64,000 nt of DNA from Putridiphycobacter roseus (lineage in GTDB: Bacteria; Bacteroidota; Bacteroidia; Flavobacteriales_D; Crocinitomicaceae), in NCBI RefSeq assembly GCF_003234935.1, contig NZ_QKSB01000009.1:1-64000 (forward strand), in the 5' to 3' direction. Position 1 is the stretch's first letter, and each line of letters begins with the position of its first letter. The notes under the pieces were generated by a model. That model saw nothing but the letters and a program-made list of their open reading frames with translations. It searched no databases and was not told the DNA's origin. The position numbers and the translations under genes were made by a program. Below are positions 9,309 through 18,612 of this stretch, in pieces.

Positions 9309-10596
9309 GCTGCATTAAATCTTCAATCTCTTCTGCTTCAATAGGTATATTACGCATCAAATTAAAAGGGTCACCACTTTCTTGTACAATTAAATCATCT
9401 TCAATTCTAATACCAATACCTTCTTCCGGAATATAAATACCAGGTTCACACGTAAACGCCATTCCAGCTTCTATAGGCACTGTCCAAGAACCCACATCAT
9501 GCGTGTCTAGACCTATAAAGTGAGAAGTTCCGTGCATAAAATATTTCTTATAGGCTGGCCATTCTGGATCTTGATTTTTGATATCTGTTTGGTCTATTAA
9601 TCCTAAATCAAGTAGTCCCGACTCCATCAATTTTCCAACTTCCGCATGATAAGTATGCAAATATGTACCTGGGACCAATAATTTTTCCGCTTCTTTTTTC
9701 ACTTTAAGTACTGCATTATAGACCGCCTTTTGACGTTCAGAAAATCGTCCATTAACCGGAACACATCTTGTCATATCAGAAGCATAGTTTGCATATTCAG
9801 CACCAAAATCCATTAAAATTACATCTCCATCTTGGCAAGGTTGGTTGTTTTCAATGTAATGTAAAACGCAAGCATTTTTTCCAGATCCGATAATAGGCGT
9901 ATATGCAAAACCATTAGAGCGATTTCTTAAAAATTCATGCATCAATTCAGCTTCAATTTCATACTCCATTACCCCGGGTTTAATAAAACCTAAGATTCTC
10001 CTTAATCCTTTTTCAGTAATATCACATGCTTCTTGCATCAAGGCGATTTCAGTATCTTCCTTAATACTTCTAATGGCATGCATTATTGGAGACGACTTTC
10101 TAACACTATGACTAGGATGATTCTTCGAAAAACTTTCTATAAATCTATCTTCCCTAGTTTGAACAATTGTATTGGCTCTAGTATGTTCATTCTTGTTAAA
10201 ATAAATTTTATCGGCCTGTGCCATCACCACTTTCATGATGGCATCAAACTGGTCTAACCAATATACATTTTTAATACCACTAGTTTCGAAAGCTGCAGGT
10301 TTGGTAAGTTTTTCACCCTCCCAAACAGCTATGTGCTCATTTGTTTCTTTTAAAAAAAGCATTTCTCTATGCTTTTCATCAAATGCATTTGGAAATAAGA
10401 CCAAAATACTCTCTTCTTGATCTACACCAGATAAATAAAAAATATCTCTGTGTTGCTGAAATGGCATAGTACTGTCTGCACTAATTGGATAGATATCATT
10501 AGAATTGAAAATGGCAATTCCATTATTTTCCATCCTTTTTACAAATTTTTGTCTGTTCTTTACAAATAAGTTTTTTGCTATTTTTTTATATTTCAT
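9301..10596 (-). CDS. pepP: Aminopeptidase P family protein (Xaa-Pro aminopeptidase)
   Basis: Removes N-terminal residues preceding proline. The 431-residue protein has an N-terminal AMP_N domain (about 1-135) and a C-terminal pita-bread metallopeptidase domain (about 175-425). The five metal ligands of the M24 family can be picked out as D263 (LMDFGAE), D274 (YASDMTR), H359 (HGTSHFIG), E384 (CEPGIY) and E399 (IRIEDD). There is no signal peptide, so it is cytoplasmic. It is the first gene of a two-gene unit with the downstream hydrolase. Confidence 0.94.
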   Translation of the reverse strand: MKYKKIAKNLFVKNRQKFVKRMENNGIAIFNSNDIYPISADSTMPFQQHRDIFYLSGVDQEESILVLFPNAFDEKHREMLFLKETNEHIAVWEGEKLTKPAAFETSGIKNVYWLDQFDAIMKVVMAQADKIYFNKNEHTRANTIVQTREDRFIESFSKNHPSHSVRKSSPIMHAIRSIKEDTEIALMQEACDITEKGLRRILGFIKPGVMEYEIEAELMHEFLRNRSNGFAYTPIIGSGKNACVLHYIENNQPCQDGDVILMDFGAEYANYASDMTRCVPVNGRFSERQKAVYNAVLKVKKEAEKLLVPGTYLHTYHAEVGKLMESGLLDLGLIDQTDIKNQDPEWPAYKKYFMHGTSHFIGLDTHDVGSWTVPIEAGMAFTCEPGIYIPEEGIGIRIEDDLIVQESGDPFNLMRNIPIEAEEIEDLMQHG

Positions 10597-10935
10597 AACT
10601 TGTATCTTTTGAAGGTATAAAGGTATTATTAATTCTGAAAATTACAATGAGATAGGAATAACAAAAGAAGTAAAGTAATTAGCAAAAGCCACTCTTTTTT
10701 AACACATACTCTGATTACTGAATAGTCACTTAATGTTAAATGTCTTACGGACCCTGAAGGGCCCAAAAAAAAATTAGAAAAAATAATTATGACCATTATT
10801 AAATAACAGTAATCATGCTACCTATTAAAGTAGTTTAATCAGCCTTTAAAGCGATTAAAACTATAGATAAAAAAACCAACAAAGCCATGTATAAATAAAC
10901 CCATTCGCAAATTGAGTAGATTGTAAAGCTCAAAA
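10597..10935. other. Intergenic stretch between divergent pepP and prs
   Basis: About 340 bases of AT-rich sequence without a convincing reading frame. It holds a short palindromic segment with GGGCCC (near 10751-10766) next to an A-run, but the T-run lies on the wrong side for an intrinsic terminator in either direction. I see no tRNA, riboswitch or small-RNA signature. It presumably carries the pepP promoter on the minus strand, for which I found no good TAnnTTTG box. Confidence 0.4.
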
Positions 10936-10966
10936 TTGTTTGAATGATAATATTTAATTACATTTG
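10936..10966 (+). promoter_or_regulatory. Candidate Bacteroidota promoter for prs-rplY
   Basis: TACATTTG at 10959-10966 matches the -7 consensus TAnnTTTG, with a TTG at 10936-10938 separated by 20 bases, as expected of a -33 element. It lies 22 bases upstream of the prs start codon. Confidence 0.6.
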
Positions 10967-10987
10967 CACCCCCAATAAAACTAACGC

Positions 10988-11926
10988 ATGTCATCAGGAA
11001 TTAAAATATTTTCAGGCAGAGCCACAAAATCTTTAGCAGAAAAAATTGCTTTAAGTTACGGCAAAAACCTTGGTAATGTAATCGTTACTGAATTTAGTGA
11101 TGGAGAATTTGAACCTTCATTTGAAGAGACAGTTCGTGGTCAAGATGTATTTTTAATACAATCGACTATGCCTCCAACAGAAAATTTATTCGAACTTTTA
11201 CTGATGATAGATGCTGCAAAACGGGCATCTGCAAAATCTGTAACTGCAGTAATTCCTTATTTTGGATTTGCTAGACAAGACAGAAAATCTAAGCCAAGAG
11301 TTCCGATTGGAGCAAAAATGGTAGCTAATATGTTACGTTCAACTGGTGTTGATCGTATAATGACCATGGATTTACACGCTGATCAAATTCAAGGATTTTT
11401 TGAAGTACCAGTAGACCATTTATATGCTTCCACCATTTTCCTTCCATATCTACAACAAATTGATACAGGAAATTTGATCATGGCAGCCCCAGATGCAGGA
11501 GGAGCAAAAAGAGCTAACTCTTATGCGAAAAAATTAAACATTGGTCTTGCAATGTGCCATAAACAAAGAAAAGTGGCAAACGAAGTTGCAGAAATGACTG
11601 TAATTGGTGATGTTAAAGGAAAAGATGTCATTCTAGTAGATGATATGGTTGATACAGCAGGCACATTAACCAAAGCGGCAGATTTATTCATGCAAAATGG
11701 TGCAACATCTGTACGTGCTTTTTGTACGCACGCAGTTTTATCAGGACCTGCACTAGAAAGAATTGAAAAATCTTCCTTAACAGAATTAATAGTAACTGAT
11801 TCCATTCCATTAAATGGGAAAGAAAGTAGTAAAATCAAAGTGTTGAGCGTAGCGCAGTTATATGCTGAAGTTATGAAAAGCATGGTTAACCATGAATCTA
11901 TAAGTTCACACTTTATTATCTCGTAA
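10988..11926 (+). CDS. prs: Ribose-phosphate pyrophosphokinase
   Basis: Makes PRPP from ribose 5-phosphate and ATP, feeding purine, pyrimidine, His, Trp and NAD synthesis. The 312-residue protein is full length for class I enzymes. Visible motifs are FSDGE (36-40), the flexible-loop and subunit region RQDRKSKPRVP (96-106), the divalent-metal DLHADQIQGFF (128-138), and the PRPP-binding loop ILVDDMVDTAGT (215-226). It is followed after 19 bases by rplY, a pairing common in bacteria, and both probably share the promoter at 10936-10966. Confidence 0.97.
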   Translation: MSSGIKIFSGRATKSLAEKIALSYGKNLGNVIVTEFSDGEFEPSFEETVRGQDVFLIQSTMPPTENLFELLLMIDAAKRASAKSVTAVIPYFGFARQDRKSKPRVPIGAKMVANMLRSTGVDRIMTMDLHADQIQGFFEVPVDHLYASTIFLPYLQQIDTGNLIMAAPDAGGAKRANSYAKKLNIGLAMCHKQRKVANEVAEMTVIGDVKGKDVILVDDMVDTAGTLTKAADLFMQNGATSVRAFCTHAVLSGPALERIEKSSLTELIVTDSIPLNGKESSKIKVLSVAQLYAEVMKSMVNHESISSHFIIS

Positions 11927-11945
11927 ATAAATAAATAAAAATAAA

Positions 11946-12557
11946 ATGAAAGAAGTATCATTGAGCGGTTCGCTTAGAACGAACGTAGGGAAAAAAGATG
12001 CGAAAGCTGTAAGAAATGAAGGTAGAGTACCATGTGTAGTTTATGGTTCTGGAAAGCAAACACATTTCAGCGTTAAACACATGGATTTATATAAAATCAT
12101 GTTTTCTCCAAATGTATATTCAGTCAACATTAATATTGACGGTACAAAAGTAAAAACAATCATTCAAGATTCACAACAACATCCTGTAACAGATAAAATT
12201 TTACATGTTGACTTTTTAGAATTACAAGATGATAAAATGGTTAAAATTGATATTCCAGTAACTGTAAGTGGTAGATCAATTGGTGTAATGAATGGTGGTA
12301 GATTACAACAAGTATTTAGAAAATTAACTGTTTTAGGTTATCCAAAAGATATTCCAGAAACAATTAATGTTGACATTACTAAACTTAGAATTGGTCAATC
12401 CATTAGAGTGAAAGCATTAGAAACTGGAGAATTAAAGATATTAAATGCACCAAATGCAGTAGTAGTATCTATCAAAATGTCTAGAGGTGCAATCGATCTT
12501 GAAGAAGAAGAAGCAGCAGCAGCTCCAGAAGCAGCAGCAGAAGAAGCAGCGGAATAA
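11946..12557 (+). CDS. rplY: 50S ribosomal protein L25 (general stress protein Ctc form)
   Basis: Binds 5S rRNA in the large ribosomal subunit. The 203-residue protein is the long Ctc/TL5 form: an N-terminal L25 domain (about 1-90; RTNVGKKDAKAVRNEG, VPCVVYG) followed by the C-terminal beta domain (about 95-180). It ends in an Ala/Glu-rich acidic tail (EEEEAAAAPEAAAEEAAE), which is low-complexity and common in Bacteroidota L25. It lies 19 bases downstream of prs and upstream of a strong terminator. Confidence 0.96.
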   Translation: MKEVSLSGSLRTNVGKKDAKAVRNEGRVPCVVYGSGKQTHFSVKHMDLYKIMFSPNVYSVNINIDGTKVKTIIQDSQQHPVTDKILHVDFLELQDDKMVKIDIPVTVSGRSIGVMNGGRLQQVFRKLTVLGYPKDIPETINVDITKLRIGQSIRVKALETGELKILNAPNAVVVSIKMSRGAIDLEEEEAAAAPEAAAEEAAE

Positions 12558-12580
12558 AAGTTTTAAATTGTTATTTTTAA

Positions 12581-12614
12581 AAAAGGTGATTACATTTGTA
12601 ATCACCTTTTTTTG
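12581..12614 (+). terminator. Rho-independent terminator after rplY
   Basis: A near-perfect inverted repeat (12581-12594 with 12597-12610) with arms AAAAGGTGATTACA, followed by Ts. It ends the prs-rplY unit just before pth. Confidence 0.85.
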
Positions 12615-12627
12615 TATACCCAAACTT

Positions 12628-13191
12628 ATGAAATACCTAATTGTTGGCCTCGGAAACCCAGGCGCAAAATATGAAAACACCAGACATAATATTGGCTTTA
12701 AAGTACTCGATCATTTAATTGGGGACAGTGAAACTACATTTGAAACTGAAAAATTAGGAGAAGTTGCAAAATTTAAATTCAAAGGGAGAACCCTCATCCT
12801 TTTAAAACCATCTACTTTTATGAATTTAAGTGGAAAAGCAGTAAATTATTGGATGCAAAAAGAAAAAATCACACTGCAAAAACTACTAATCGTGGTAGAC
12901 GATATAGCCATTCCATTTGGAAAATTACGACTAAAAGGAAAAGGTAGTGATGCAGGACATAACGGTTTAAAAGATATAAACCTAGTGCTAAACACAAGTA
13001 ATTACTCCAGACTAAAATTTGGTGTTGGGAACGATTTTCATCCAGGACAATTGGTAGAATATGTTTTGGGCGAGTGGCCTAAAAATGAAAAGGAAATGTT
13101 ACCAGAAAGAATGGATGCAGCGGTTGCAATAATAAAGGCATTTACTACCATTGGATTGAATAAAACCATGAGTGAATTCAATAATAAGTAA
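12628..13191 (+). CDS. pth: Peptidyl-tRNA hydrolase
   Basis: Cleaves peptidyl-tRNA released from stalled ribosomes. The 187-residue protein has N10 and catalytic H20 (GLGNPGAKYENTRH), the FMN motif at 64-66, the D91-D92 pair (VVDDIAIPFG) and H111-N112 (GSDAGHNG), all in the spacing of the Pth family. The frame is open further upstream to 12487, but that segment is a frameshifted reading of the rplY tail plus the terminator. The ATG at 12628 begins the canonical MKYLIVGLGNPG and is the right start. Confidence 0.97.
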   Translation: MKYLIVGLGNPGAKYENTRHNIGFKVLDHLIGDSETTFETEKLGEVAKFKFKGRTLILLKPSTFMNLSGKAVNYWMQKEKITLQKLLIVVDDIAIPFGKLRLKGKGSDAGHNGLKDINLVLNTSNYSRLKFGVGNDFHPGQLVEYVLGEWPKNEKEMLPERMDAAVAIIKAFTTIGLNKTMSEFNNK

Positions 13192-13337
13192 CTATCCTCT
13201 TAAAATGGTCTTGAATCCAATTTAAATCCGAATAATTTTTACTGTCGTTTTTCGTTAATTAAATGTAATTTCCACGTCCTTTATTAATATAATGTTAATT
13301 TTAAATTAAATCAACTATTAATATATCGACGTAATCC

Positions 13338-13721
13338 ATGAAATACCTTATCTATCTATTGTCTACACTTGTACTTCTTTCCTGCAATAAAACAGAAGGA
13401 GAAGGTGGATTTGCTACTATAAAAGGCACTATTGTTACCTACGATCTTAATTCAGCTGGTGAATTAACCGCAACTTATCCTGCTACAGATGAAGATGTAT
13501 ATATTATTTATGGCACGGAAGACAATACGTACAACGATAAAACTACTACTAGTTATGATGGCAGCTATATATTCACTAACTTAAATAAGGGAACTTATAC
13601 CTTGTATGTATATTCACAATGTGACACTTGTTTAAGTGGACAAAATGCCATTACTAAAGAGATACTGATTACCGATAAAAAGGAAGTATTCGATACTGGC
13701 GAAATCATCCGTTATGATTAA
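13338..13721 (+). CDS. Small lipoprotein with a beta-sandwich-like domain
   Basis: A 127-residue protein with a signal peptide and lipobox LVLLSC, lipidated at C16. The mature part (GTIVTYDLN, TTTSYDGSYIFTNLNKGTYTLYVY) resembles the carboxypeptidase-regulatory or Cna-B-like beta-sandwich units common in Bacteroidota surface lipoproteins. Two cysteines (CDTC, near 95-98) are present. It overlaps the following DUF2490 gene by 8 bases, so the two are co-expressed and probably work together at the outer membrane. Function unknown. Confidence 0.8.
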   Translation: MKYLIYLLSTLVLLSCNKTEGEGGFATIKGTIVTYDLNSAGELTATYPATDEDVYIIYGTEDNTYNDKTTTSYDGSYIFTNLNKGTYTLYVYSQCDTCLSGQNAITKEILITDKKEVFDTGEIIRYD

Positions 13722-14400
13722 ACACACCTGTTTTATCTGCCTATTGCTAATAAGTCAATATGGTCATGCGCAAACGCAAGATGCTAACTTATGGACAGGC
13801 ATAAGCGTAGAATCAAAATTATTGAAGAATTGGTCAGCAAGCATTGAAGCCCAAAGTAGATTTAACCATAACATTTCTACTTTAAAATCTACTTTTACCG
13901 AAATTTCAACCTCCTATAACCTTATTAAACCGTTTGATATTGGCATTGGCTACCGCATTAGTCGAAAAGAAAAAGATCCCAATTTTCAAATAGACAACCG
14001 TCTCTTCATTACCCTTAAGTATAAGCAGCCTCTTTTTTCAAACAAGGACTTAACCTTAAAAATAAGATATAAATATCAGTTTGATTATAATCGGTTAACC
14101 GCAGTCAACGAATACATTAGTCCGAGCTATGCCATGCAGCATAGATTCAAATACGAAATAAGCTATGCTTTTAAAAGAATACAACCTTTTATTGAAAACG
14201 AATGGCTTTTCGATCCATACTACGCCAACAAAAACTTTTTTACCGTAAGAATTAGTCCTGGGTTCAGTTATAAAGTGAATAAAAAATGGCAAATTTCATT
14301 TAAGTACATTCAAGAAAGAAATTACCAAGAGAGCCTAGAAAAAAACCACATTTATAGCTTTGGCGTAAACTATAAATTAAAAGGAAAATTACTTAAGTAA
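13714..14400 (+). CDS. DUF2490 outer-membrane beta-barrel protein
   Basis: A 228-residue protein with a signal peptide (MIKHTCFICLLLISQYGHAQ). The alternating polar and aromatic strands (DANLWTGISVESKLLKNWSASIEAQSRF, YRISRKEKD, FKYIQERNY) are typical of DUF2490, a family of small outer-membrane barrels in Bacteroidota. The C-terminus is strand-like (YSFGVNYKLKGKLLK). It overlaps the lipoprotein gene by 8 bases and converges with rnr, whose stop lies only 3 bases beyond. Its role is not known. Confidence 0.8.
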   Translation: MIKHTCFICLLLISQYGHAQTQDANLWTGISVESKLLKNWSASIEAQSRFNHNISTLKSTFTEISTSYNLIKPFDIGIGYRISRKEKDPNFQIDNRLFITLKYKQPLFSNKDLTLKIRYKYQFDYNRLTAVNEYISPSYAMQHRFKYEISYAFKRIQPFIENEWLFDPYYANKNFFTVRISPGFSYKVNKKWQISFKYIQERNYQESLEKNHIYSFGVNYKLKGKLLK

Positions 14401-14403
14401 ACC

Positions 14404-16536
14404 TTATTCTACTAGCTTAAGATCAATTTGTTTTCTTGTCAAACTTACCTTTTCAATGACTACACTAACGGCATCTCCTACATTAAACTCTTCACCATAA
14501 CGAGCACCAATTACAGAAAATTTCTTTTCATCAAAATAATACTTGTCATCTTTCATGGATTTTATCTGCACCATACCTTCACAATTCAAGTCGGTCATTT
14601 CTACATACATTCCCCATTCTGTGATACCAGTAATTTTCCCAGAAAAAGATTCTCCAATTTTGTCTTTCACATAAAATGCTTGGAAAAACTTTTGAGAATC
14701 ACGCTCTGCATTGACTGCTCTTCTCTCGGTTTGAGAAATATGTAAAGCAGTATCTTTAAGACCTGGATGTTGTTGGTTTTTATGGTGAATAGTTTCAAAT
14801 AATATTCTGTGTACCAACAAATCGGCATACCTTCTAATCGGAGAAGTAAAGTGGGTATAATAACTAAAACCAAGACCGTAATGCCCTATGTTCTCTGTTT
14901 CATATACTGCTTTTGACATACTTCGAATGGCCATACTTTGAATCATAGAAAAGCTAGGTTCGTCTTTCATTTCTTGAAAAACTTTATTCATTTCAAGTGC
15001 TATGTCTTTTTCATTTTTATACTTGAACTCTTTTCCAAACTTCTGTAAGAAAACTCTAAATAGCTCTACTTTTTCCTTATCTGGCTTATCGTGAATTCGA
15101 TAAATAAATGGAATTACATGTTTATGTGTCTTGACATCTCCCACATACTTTGCTACTTTTTTATTGGCTAAAAGCATAAACTCTTCCACCAATTTATTAG
15201 AGTCTTTAGTTATTTTCTTGTAGGCGTTAATAGGTGCACCCTCTTCGTTTAATTCAAACCTTAATTCTTCGCTTTGAATCTCCAAAGCACCATTATTCAA
15301 CCTTTCTTTTCTTAAAATTTTAGCAAGTCCGTCAATGGTTAATAAAGCTTTATCATGTTCCCCTTTACCGCTTTCAATTACTTCTTGTGCTTCTTCGTAG
15401 GTAAACCGTTTATCTGAACAAGTAACTGTTTTTCCAAACCACTCATTAAGCACTTTACCATTTTTATCGATTTCAAACATGGCAGAAAATGTAAACTTAT
15501 CCTCATTTGGACGCAAAGAACAAACGCCATTTGACAGATGTTCTGGCAACATAGGAATTACACGGTCAACCAGATATACAGAATTCCCTCTTTTATAGGC
15601 TTCCTTATCCAGTTCAGAACCTGGAGAAACATAATGACCCACATCTGCAATATGCACCCCAATATGAAAATTCCCATTCTCTAAAAACTCAAGAGAAATC
15701 GCATCATCAAAATCTCGCGCATCCACGGGGTCAATGGTCATGGTTAAAACATCACGTAAATCTTTACGTTTATCTATTTCAGATTGGTTAAGTGTAGTAG
15801 AAATTGCTGCTGCTTCCTTTATTACTTCATCTGGAAAGACAAATGGGATACCATTAGAAATAAGTATTGCTTTCATTTCCGCCTCATTCGATTCTGGTCT
15901 ACCAAGCACTTCAATTATCTCACCAAAAGGATTTTTAGCATCATCTGGCCATTCTAATAATTTTACAATTGCTTTATAACCAGATTTAGCGCCATTCATT
16001 TTAGAAAGAGGCACAAATACGTCGACATCAATTTTTGGATTATCGGGAATTAAAAAGGCAAATTTATCATTAGCTTCTATGGTTCCTACCAATTGTTCAT
16101 TTGCACGCTCAATGATATCCACAACTACGCCTTCTTCATTTTTTTTATTCTTATTTTTTCGTTTCAAAATTTTTACGGATACTGTATCACCGTGTAAAGA
16201 ATGATTAGTGGCTTTAGGAGCGATATAAATATCGCCATCCTCTGTTATAACATAACCTGCGCCTCTACGTGTAAATTCAATTCTACCTTGTTTTAACTTT
16301 GCCGTGTATGTACTTTTAAATTTTCCTTTTTGCATCTCTTTTAATAATCCTTCTTCACTTAGTTCCAATAATATGCCATAAATTAATTTACGATCAGCAG
16401 CTTGATTTTCATTTAATAACTCTGCGATTTGTTTATAATTAAAAGTCTTTCTAGGTTCTTTTTTATAAAGGTTAATGATGGCTGATTTCAAAATTCCCTT
16501 TTTTTTCCCAGGCTTGTTTTTTGTAGTTTGATTCAT
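14404..16536 (-). CDS. rnr: Ribonuclease R
   Basis: A 3' to 5' processive exoribonuclease that degrades structured RNA and takes part in RNA quality control. The 710-residue protein has a basic N-terminus and winged-helix region (1-70), cold-shock/OB domains (about 75-230), and the RNB catalytic domain (about 255-590) with the acidic active-site motif DPVDARDFDDAIS near 264-276. A C-terminal S1 domain (about 630-708) follows. Length is normal. The gene stands alone, converging with the DUF2490 gene and divergent from ferritin. Confidence 0.97.
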   Translation of the reverse strand: MNQTTKNKPGKKKGILKSAIINLYKKEPRKTFNYKQIAELLNENQAADRKLIYGILLELSEEGLLKEMQKGKFKSTYTAKLKQGRIEFTRRGAGYVITEDGDIYIAPKATNHSLHGDTVSVKILKRKNKNKKNEEGVVVDIIERANEQLVGTIEANDKFAFLIPDNPKIDVDVFVPLSKMNGAKSGYKAIVKLLEWPDDAKNPFGEIIEVLGRPESNEAEMKAILISNGIPFVFPDEVIKEAAAISTTLNQSEIDKRKDLRDVLTMTIDPVDARDFDDAISLEFLENGNFHIGVHIADVGHYVSPGSELDKEAYKRGNSVYLVDRVIPMLPEHLSNGVCSLRPNEDKFTFSAMFEIDKNGKVLNEWFGKTVTCSDKRFTYEEAQEVIESGKGEHDKALLTIDGLAKILRKERLNNGALEIQSEELRFELNEEGAPINAYKKITKDSNKLVEEFMLLANKKVAKYVGDVKTHKHVIPFIYRIHDKPDKEKVELFRVFLQKFGKEFKYKNEKDIALEMNKVFQEMKDEPSFSMIQSMAIRSMSKAVYETENIGHYGLGFSYYTHFTSPIRRYADLLVHRILFETIHHKNQQHPGLKDTALHISQTERRAVNAERDSQKFFQAFYVKDKIGESFSGKITGITEWGMYVEMTDLNCEGMVQIKSMKDDKYYFDEKKFSVIGARYGEEFNVGDAVSVVIEKVSLTRKQIDLKLVE

Positions 16537-16582
16537 CTAAAAAATATTCTCTCTAAAATTAGGTATAATTTAGGTTATGGGT

Positions 16583-16590
16583 TAAATTTG
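16583..16590 (+). promoter_or_regulatory. Candidate -7 box for ferritin gene
   Basis: TAAATTTG fits TAnnTTTG and lies 20 bases upstream of the ferritin ATG. No clear -33 TTG is visible. Confidence 0.4.
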
Positions 16591-16610
16591 TAAGACAAAA
16601 TATTACAAAT

Positions 16611-17123
16611 ATGCCAGATAAAGAAATAGAAAAAGCCTTAAACTCACAAATTCAGAAAGAAGCAAATTCTTCACAACTATACCTATCCATGGCAAGTTGG
16701 GCAGATCAAAATGGATTGAGTGGTACGGCACAATTTCTTTATGCGCATTCTGATGAAGAAAGACTACACATGCTTAAGTTAGTTAAATTTATCAATGAGC
16801 GTGGCGGAAAAGCCAAAATTCCAAAATTAGACACACCAAAAGATAATTTCGAATCGTTGGAAGAGTTATTTATTGATTTGTTAAATCACGAAATAATGGT
16901 GACTAATGCCATTAACGAAATCGTACACATTTGTATTCAAAAGAAAGATTACACCACGCATAATTTCATGCAATGGTTTGTTGCTGAACAACTTGAAGAA
17001 GAAGCTTTAGCAAGAAACGTATTGGATAAAATAAAATTAATTGGTAACGATAAAGGTGGTCTTTACTTATTTGATAGAGACATAGTGAATATGGTAACGA
17101 CAGAAACACCTGGTCAAATTTAA
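16611..17123 (+). CDS. ftnA: Non-heme ferritin
   Basis: Stores iron as a ferric mineral in a 24-subunit shell. The 170-residue protein carries the full ferroxidase set in the same positions as E. coli FtnA: E17, E50, H53, E94, Q127 and E130. There is no heme-binding methionine of the bacterioferritin type and no signal peptide. Single gene between rnr and the signalling operon. Confidence 0.96.
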   Translation: MPDKEIEKALNSQIQKEANSSQLYLSMASWADQNGLSGTAQFLYAHSDEERLHMLKLVKFINERGGKAKIPKLDTPKDNFESLEELFIDLLNHEIMVTNAINEIVHICIQKKDYTTHNFMQWFVAEQLEEEALARNVLDKIKLIGNDKGGLYLFDRDIVNMVTTETPGQI

Positions 17124-17174
17124 AAGTTTGGCATTATTTTAGTAAGTTAGGGCTTGGAATTATATTAAAGCGAT

Positions 17175-17717
17175 TTGAATTTAAAGATATTTATATTATC
17201 CATTTTTTCATTATTTATTTTCACTTCTGTAAATAATCAGACTGGTGATAGTAAGTTTAAGGACACGCAAAGTGTGCTTAAGGCCTTATACTTATATAAC
17301 TTTGCTTCATTAGCCGATTGGCCTTCTAATTATAAAAAAGGCGACTTTATTATTGGCGTGTTAAGTAAAGACAATAAAGTTTACTTAGAGCTAAAAAAGA
17401 AGTACGAAGAAAAAAGGATTGGTGGCCAAGATATCAAAATAGTAAAATATGCTAAGATCTCGGAAATAGATAAGGTAAATTTATTATTTTTAGATAAATC
17501 TCAAAGCAGTTTAATAAATTCTGTGAATGAAAAAATTAAATCACAGAGTACTTTGTTAGTAACTAATCGAACTGGTTATTTAAATAAAGGAGCAGTCATT
17601 AATTTTGTAGAAATAAATAATAAGCAATCCTACGAAGTGAATGTCCGTAACGCAAAAAAAAGAAAATTGATTCTAGCATCAAAACTTATTGAATTGGCCA
17701 TAAAAAAAATTGAATGA
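17175..17717 (+). CDS. YfiR-like (DUF4154) periplasmic protein
   Basis: A 180-residue protein with an N-terminal signal peptide (about 1-22). The mature sequence (VLKALYLYNFASLADWP, IIGVLSKD, VNLLFLDKSQ, LVTNRTGYLNKGAVINFVEINNK) follows the DUF4154/YfiR pattern. In Pseudomonas YfiR is a periplasmic repressor of a diguanylate cyclase, and other members sit beside sensor kinases. The start is a TTG at 17175: an in-frame stop lies three codons upstream and there is no in-frame ATG before the signal sequence. It overlaps the next gene by 4 bases (ATGA), heading the operon 17175-24302. By analogy it may modulate the membrane signalling proteins encoded downstream; that is inference. Confidence 0.8.
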   Translation: MNLKIFILSIFSLFIFTSVNNQTGDSKFKDTQSVLKALYLYNFASLADWPSNYKKGDFIIGVLSKDNKVYLELKKKYEEKRIGGQDIKIVKYAKISEIDKVNLLFLDKSQSSLINSVNEKIKSQSTLLVTNRTGYLNKGAVINFVEINNKQSYEVNVRNAKKRKLILASKLIELAIKKIE

Positions 17718-18604
17718 GATTATTATTTTACATATCATTATTTGTGCTGGGATTTAGACCGCAAGTTGGGCATAGCCAAACCACAAATTATCCGTTAAAG
17801 GCATATGAGTTCTATCAAAAGAAGGACTTTGTTACTGCCAAAATATGGATTGATTCTGCTTTGCAGTTCAACCAAATAAAAACGGATAAAGTATGGTTTA
17901 TTCGTGGATTAATATACAGAGAATTAGAAAGTACAACTGAAAATAACACCAGATTAGTCGCTTTAGTATCCTTAAGTAAAGCAAAAAATCTATCGACTGA
18001 CGCTGCATTGCTTAAACAGATAAACATTGTTACGCAAAACACAGTTATGAAGACCTACAATGAATCCATTGATTTATTGAAAATGGGAGAATTGAACAAA
18101 AGTGAAGCCCGCTATTTAAAGTATAAGGAGCAATATTTAATGTACAATAACCCAACCTATAATTTTGATCAACTAGACATCATGTATTTTAATTCATTGG
18201 GGTCTGCTTGGCAAGCGAATAATGAATTAGCGAGTTTTACAGAGCAAGAAAAGCAATTAAATATTGCTGTAGAAAAGTTTCAAAAAACCTTACATATAGA
18301 TCCAGAAAATTATGATGCCAATTACAACATTGGCGTAGCCTATTACAATTTAGGAACTGATATTATCATACATCTTGATCCACTTTCACCATTAGATCGC
18401 ATAGAAGAATTACAAATTACCGCATTAAGACTTTATAAAAATGGCTTACCATTTTTAATGAAAGCCTACGAATTAGATCCAGAGAATCCACAAGTTATCG
18501 AAGGACTTAGAAATATTCATCACGCAATGCAAGATGAAGAAAAAGAAAAGTTTTTCAAACTATTATATGAGCAGGTAACGGGTAAAAAATTAGAAAACGA
18601 CTAA
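17714..18604 (+). CDS. TPR-repeat protein, exported
   Basis: A 296-residue protein with a signal peptide (about 1-21, ending GHSQ). TPR-like repeats follow, for example PLKAYEFYQKKDFVTAKIWIDSAL and LNIAVEKFQKTLHIDPENYDANYNIGVAYYNLG near 180-215, and FLMKAYELDPENPQVIEGLRNIH near 240-270. It probably acts as a periplasmic protein-interaction scaffold. It overlaps the YfiR-like gene by 4 bases and is followed 8 bases later by the HAMP-phosphatase gene, so it belongs to the same signalling operon. Confidence 0.85.
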   Translation: MRLLFYISLFVLGFRPQVGHSQTTNYPLKAYEFYQKKDFVTAKIWIDSALQFNQIKTDKVWFIRGLIYRELESTTENNTRLVALVSLSKAKNLSTDAALLKQINIVTQNTVMKTYNESIDLLKMGELNKSEARYLKYKEQYLMYNNPTYNFDQLDIMYFNSLGSAWQANNELASFTEQEKQLNIAVEKFQKTLHIDPENYDANYNIGVAYYNLGTDIIIHLDPLSPLDRIEELQITALRLYKNGLPFLMKAYELDPENPQVIEGLRNIHHAMQDEEKEKFFKLLYEQVTGKKLEND

Positions 18605-18612
18605 TCTATCCT

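Noticed and set aside
10745..10775. Terminator near GGGCCC in the pepP-prs gap
   Set aside because: The stem is short and the A-run follows it on the plus strand, so no U-run would be made after the hairpin in either direction.
12487..12627. Upstream extension of the pth frame
   Set aside because: It reads the rplY Ala/Glu tail out of frame and crosses a strong terminator; canonical Pth starts at 12628.
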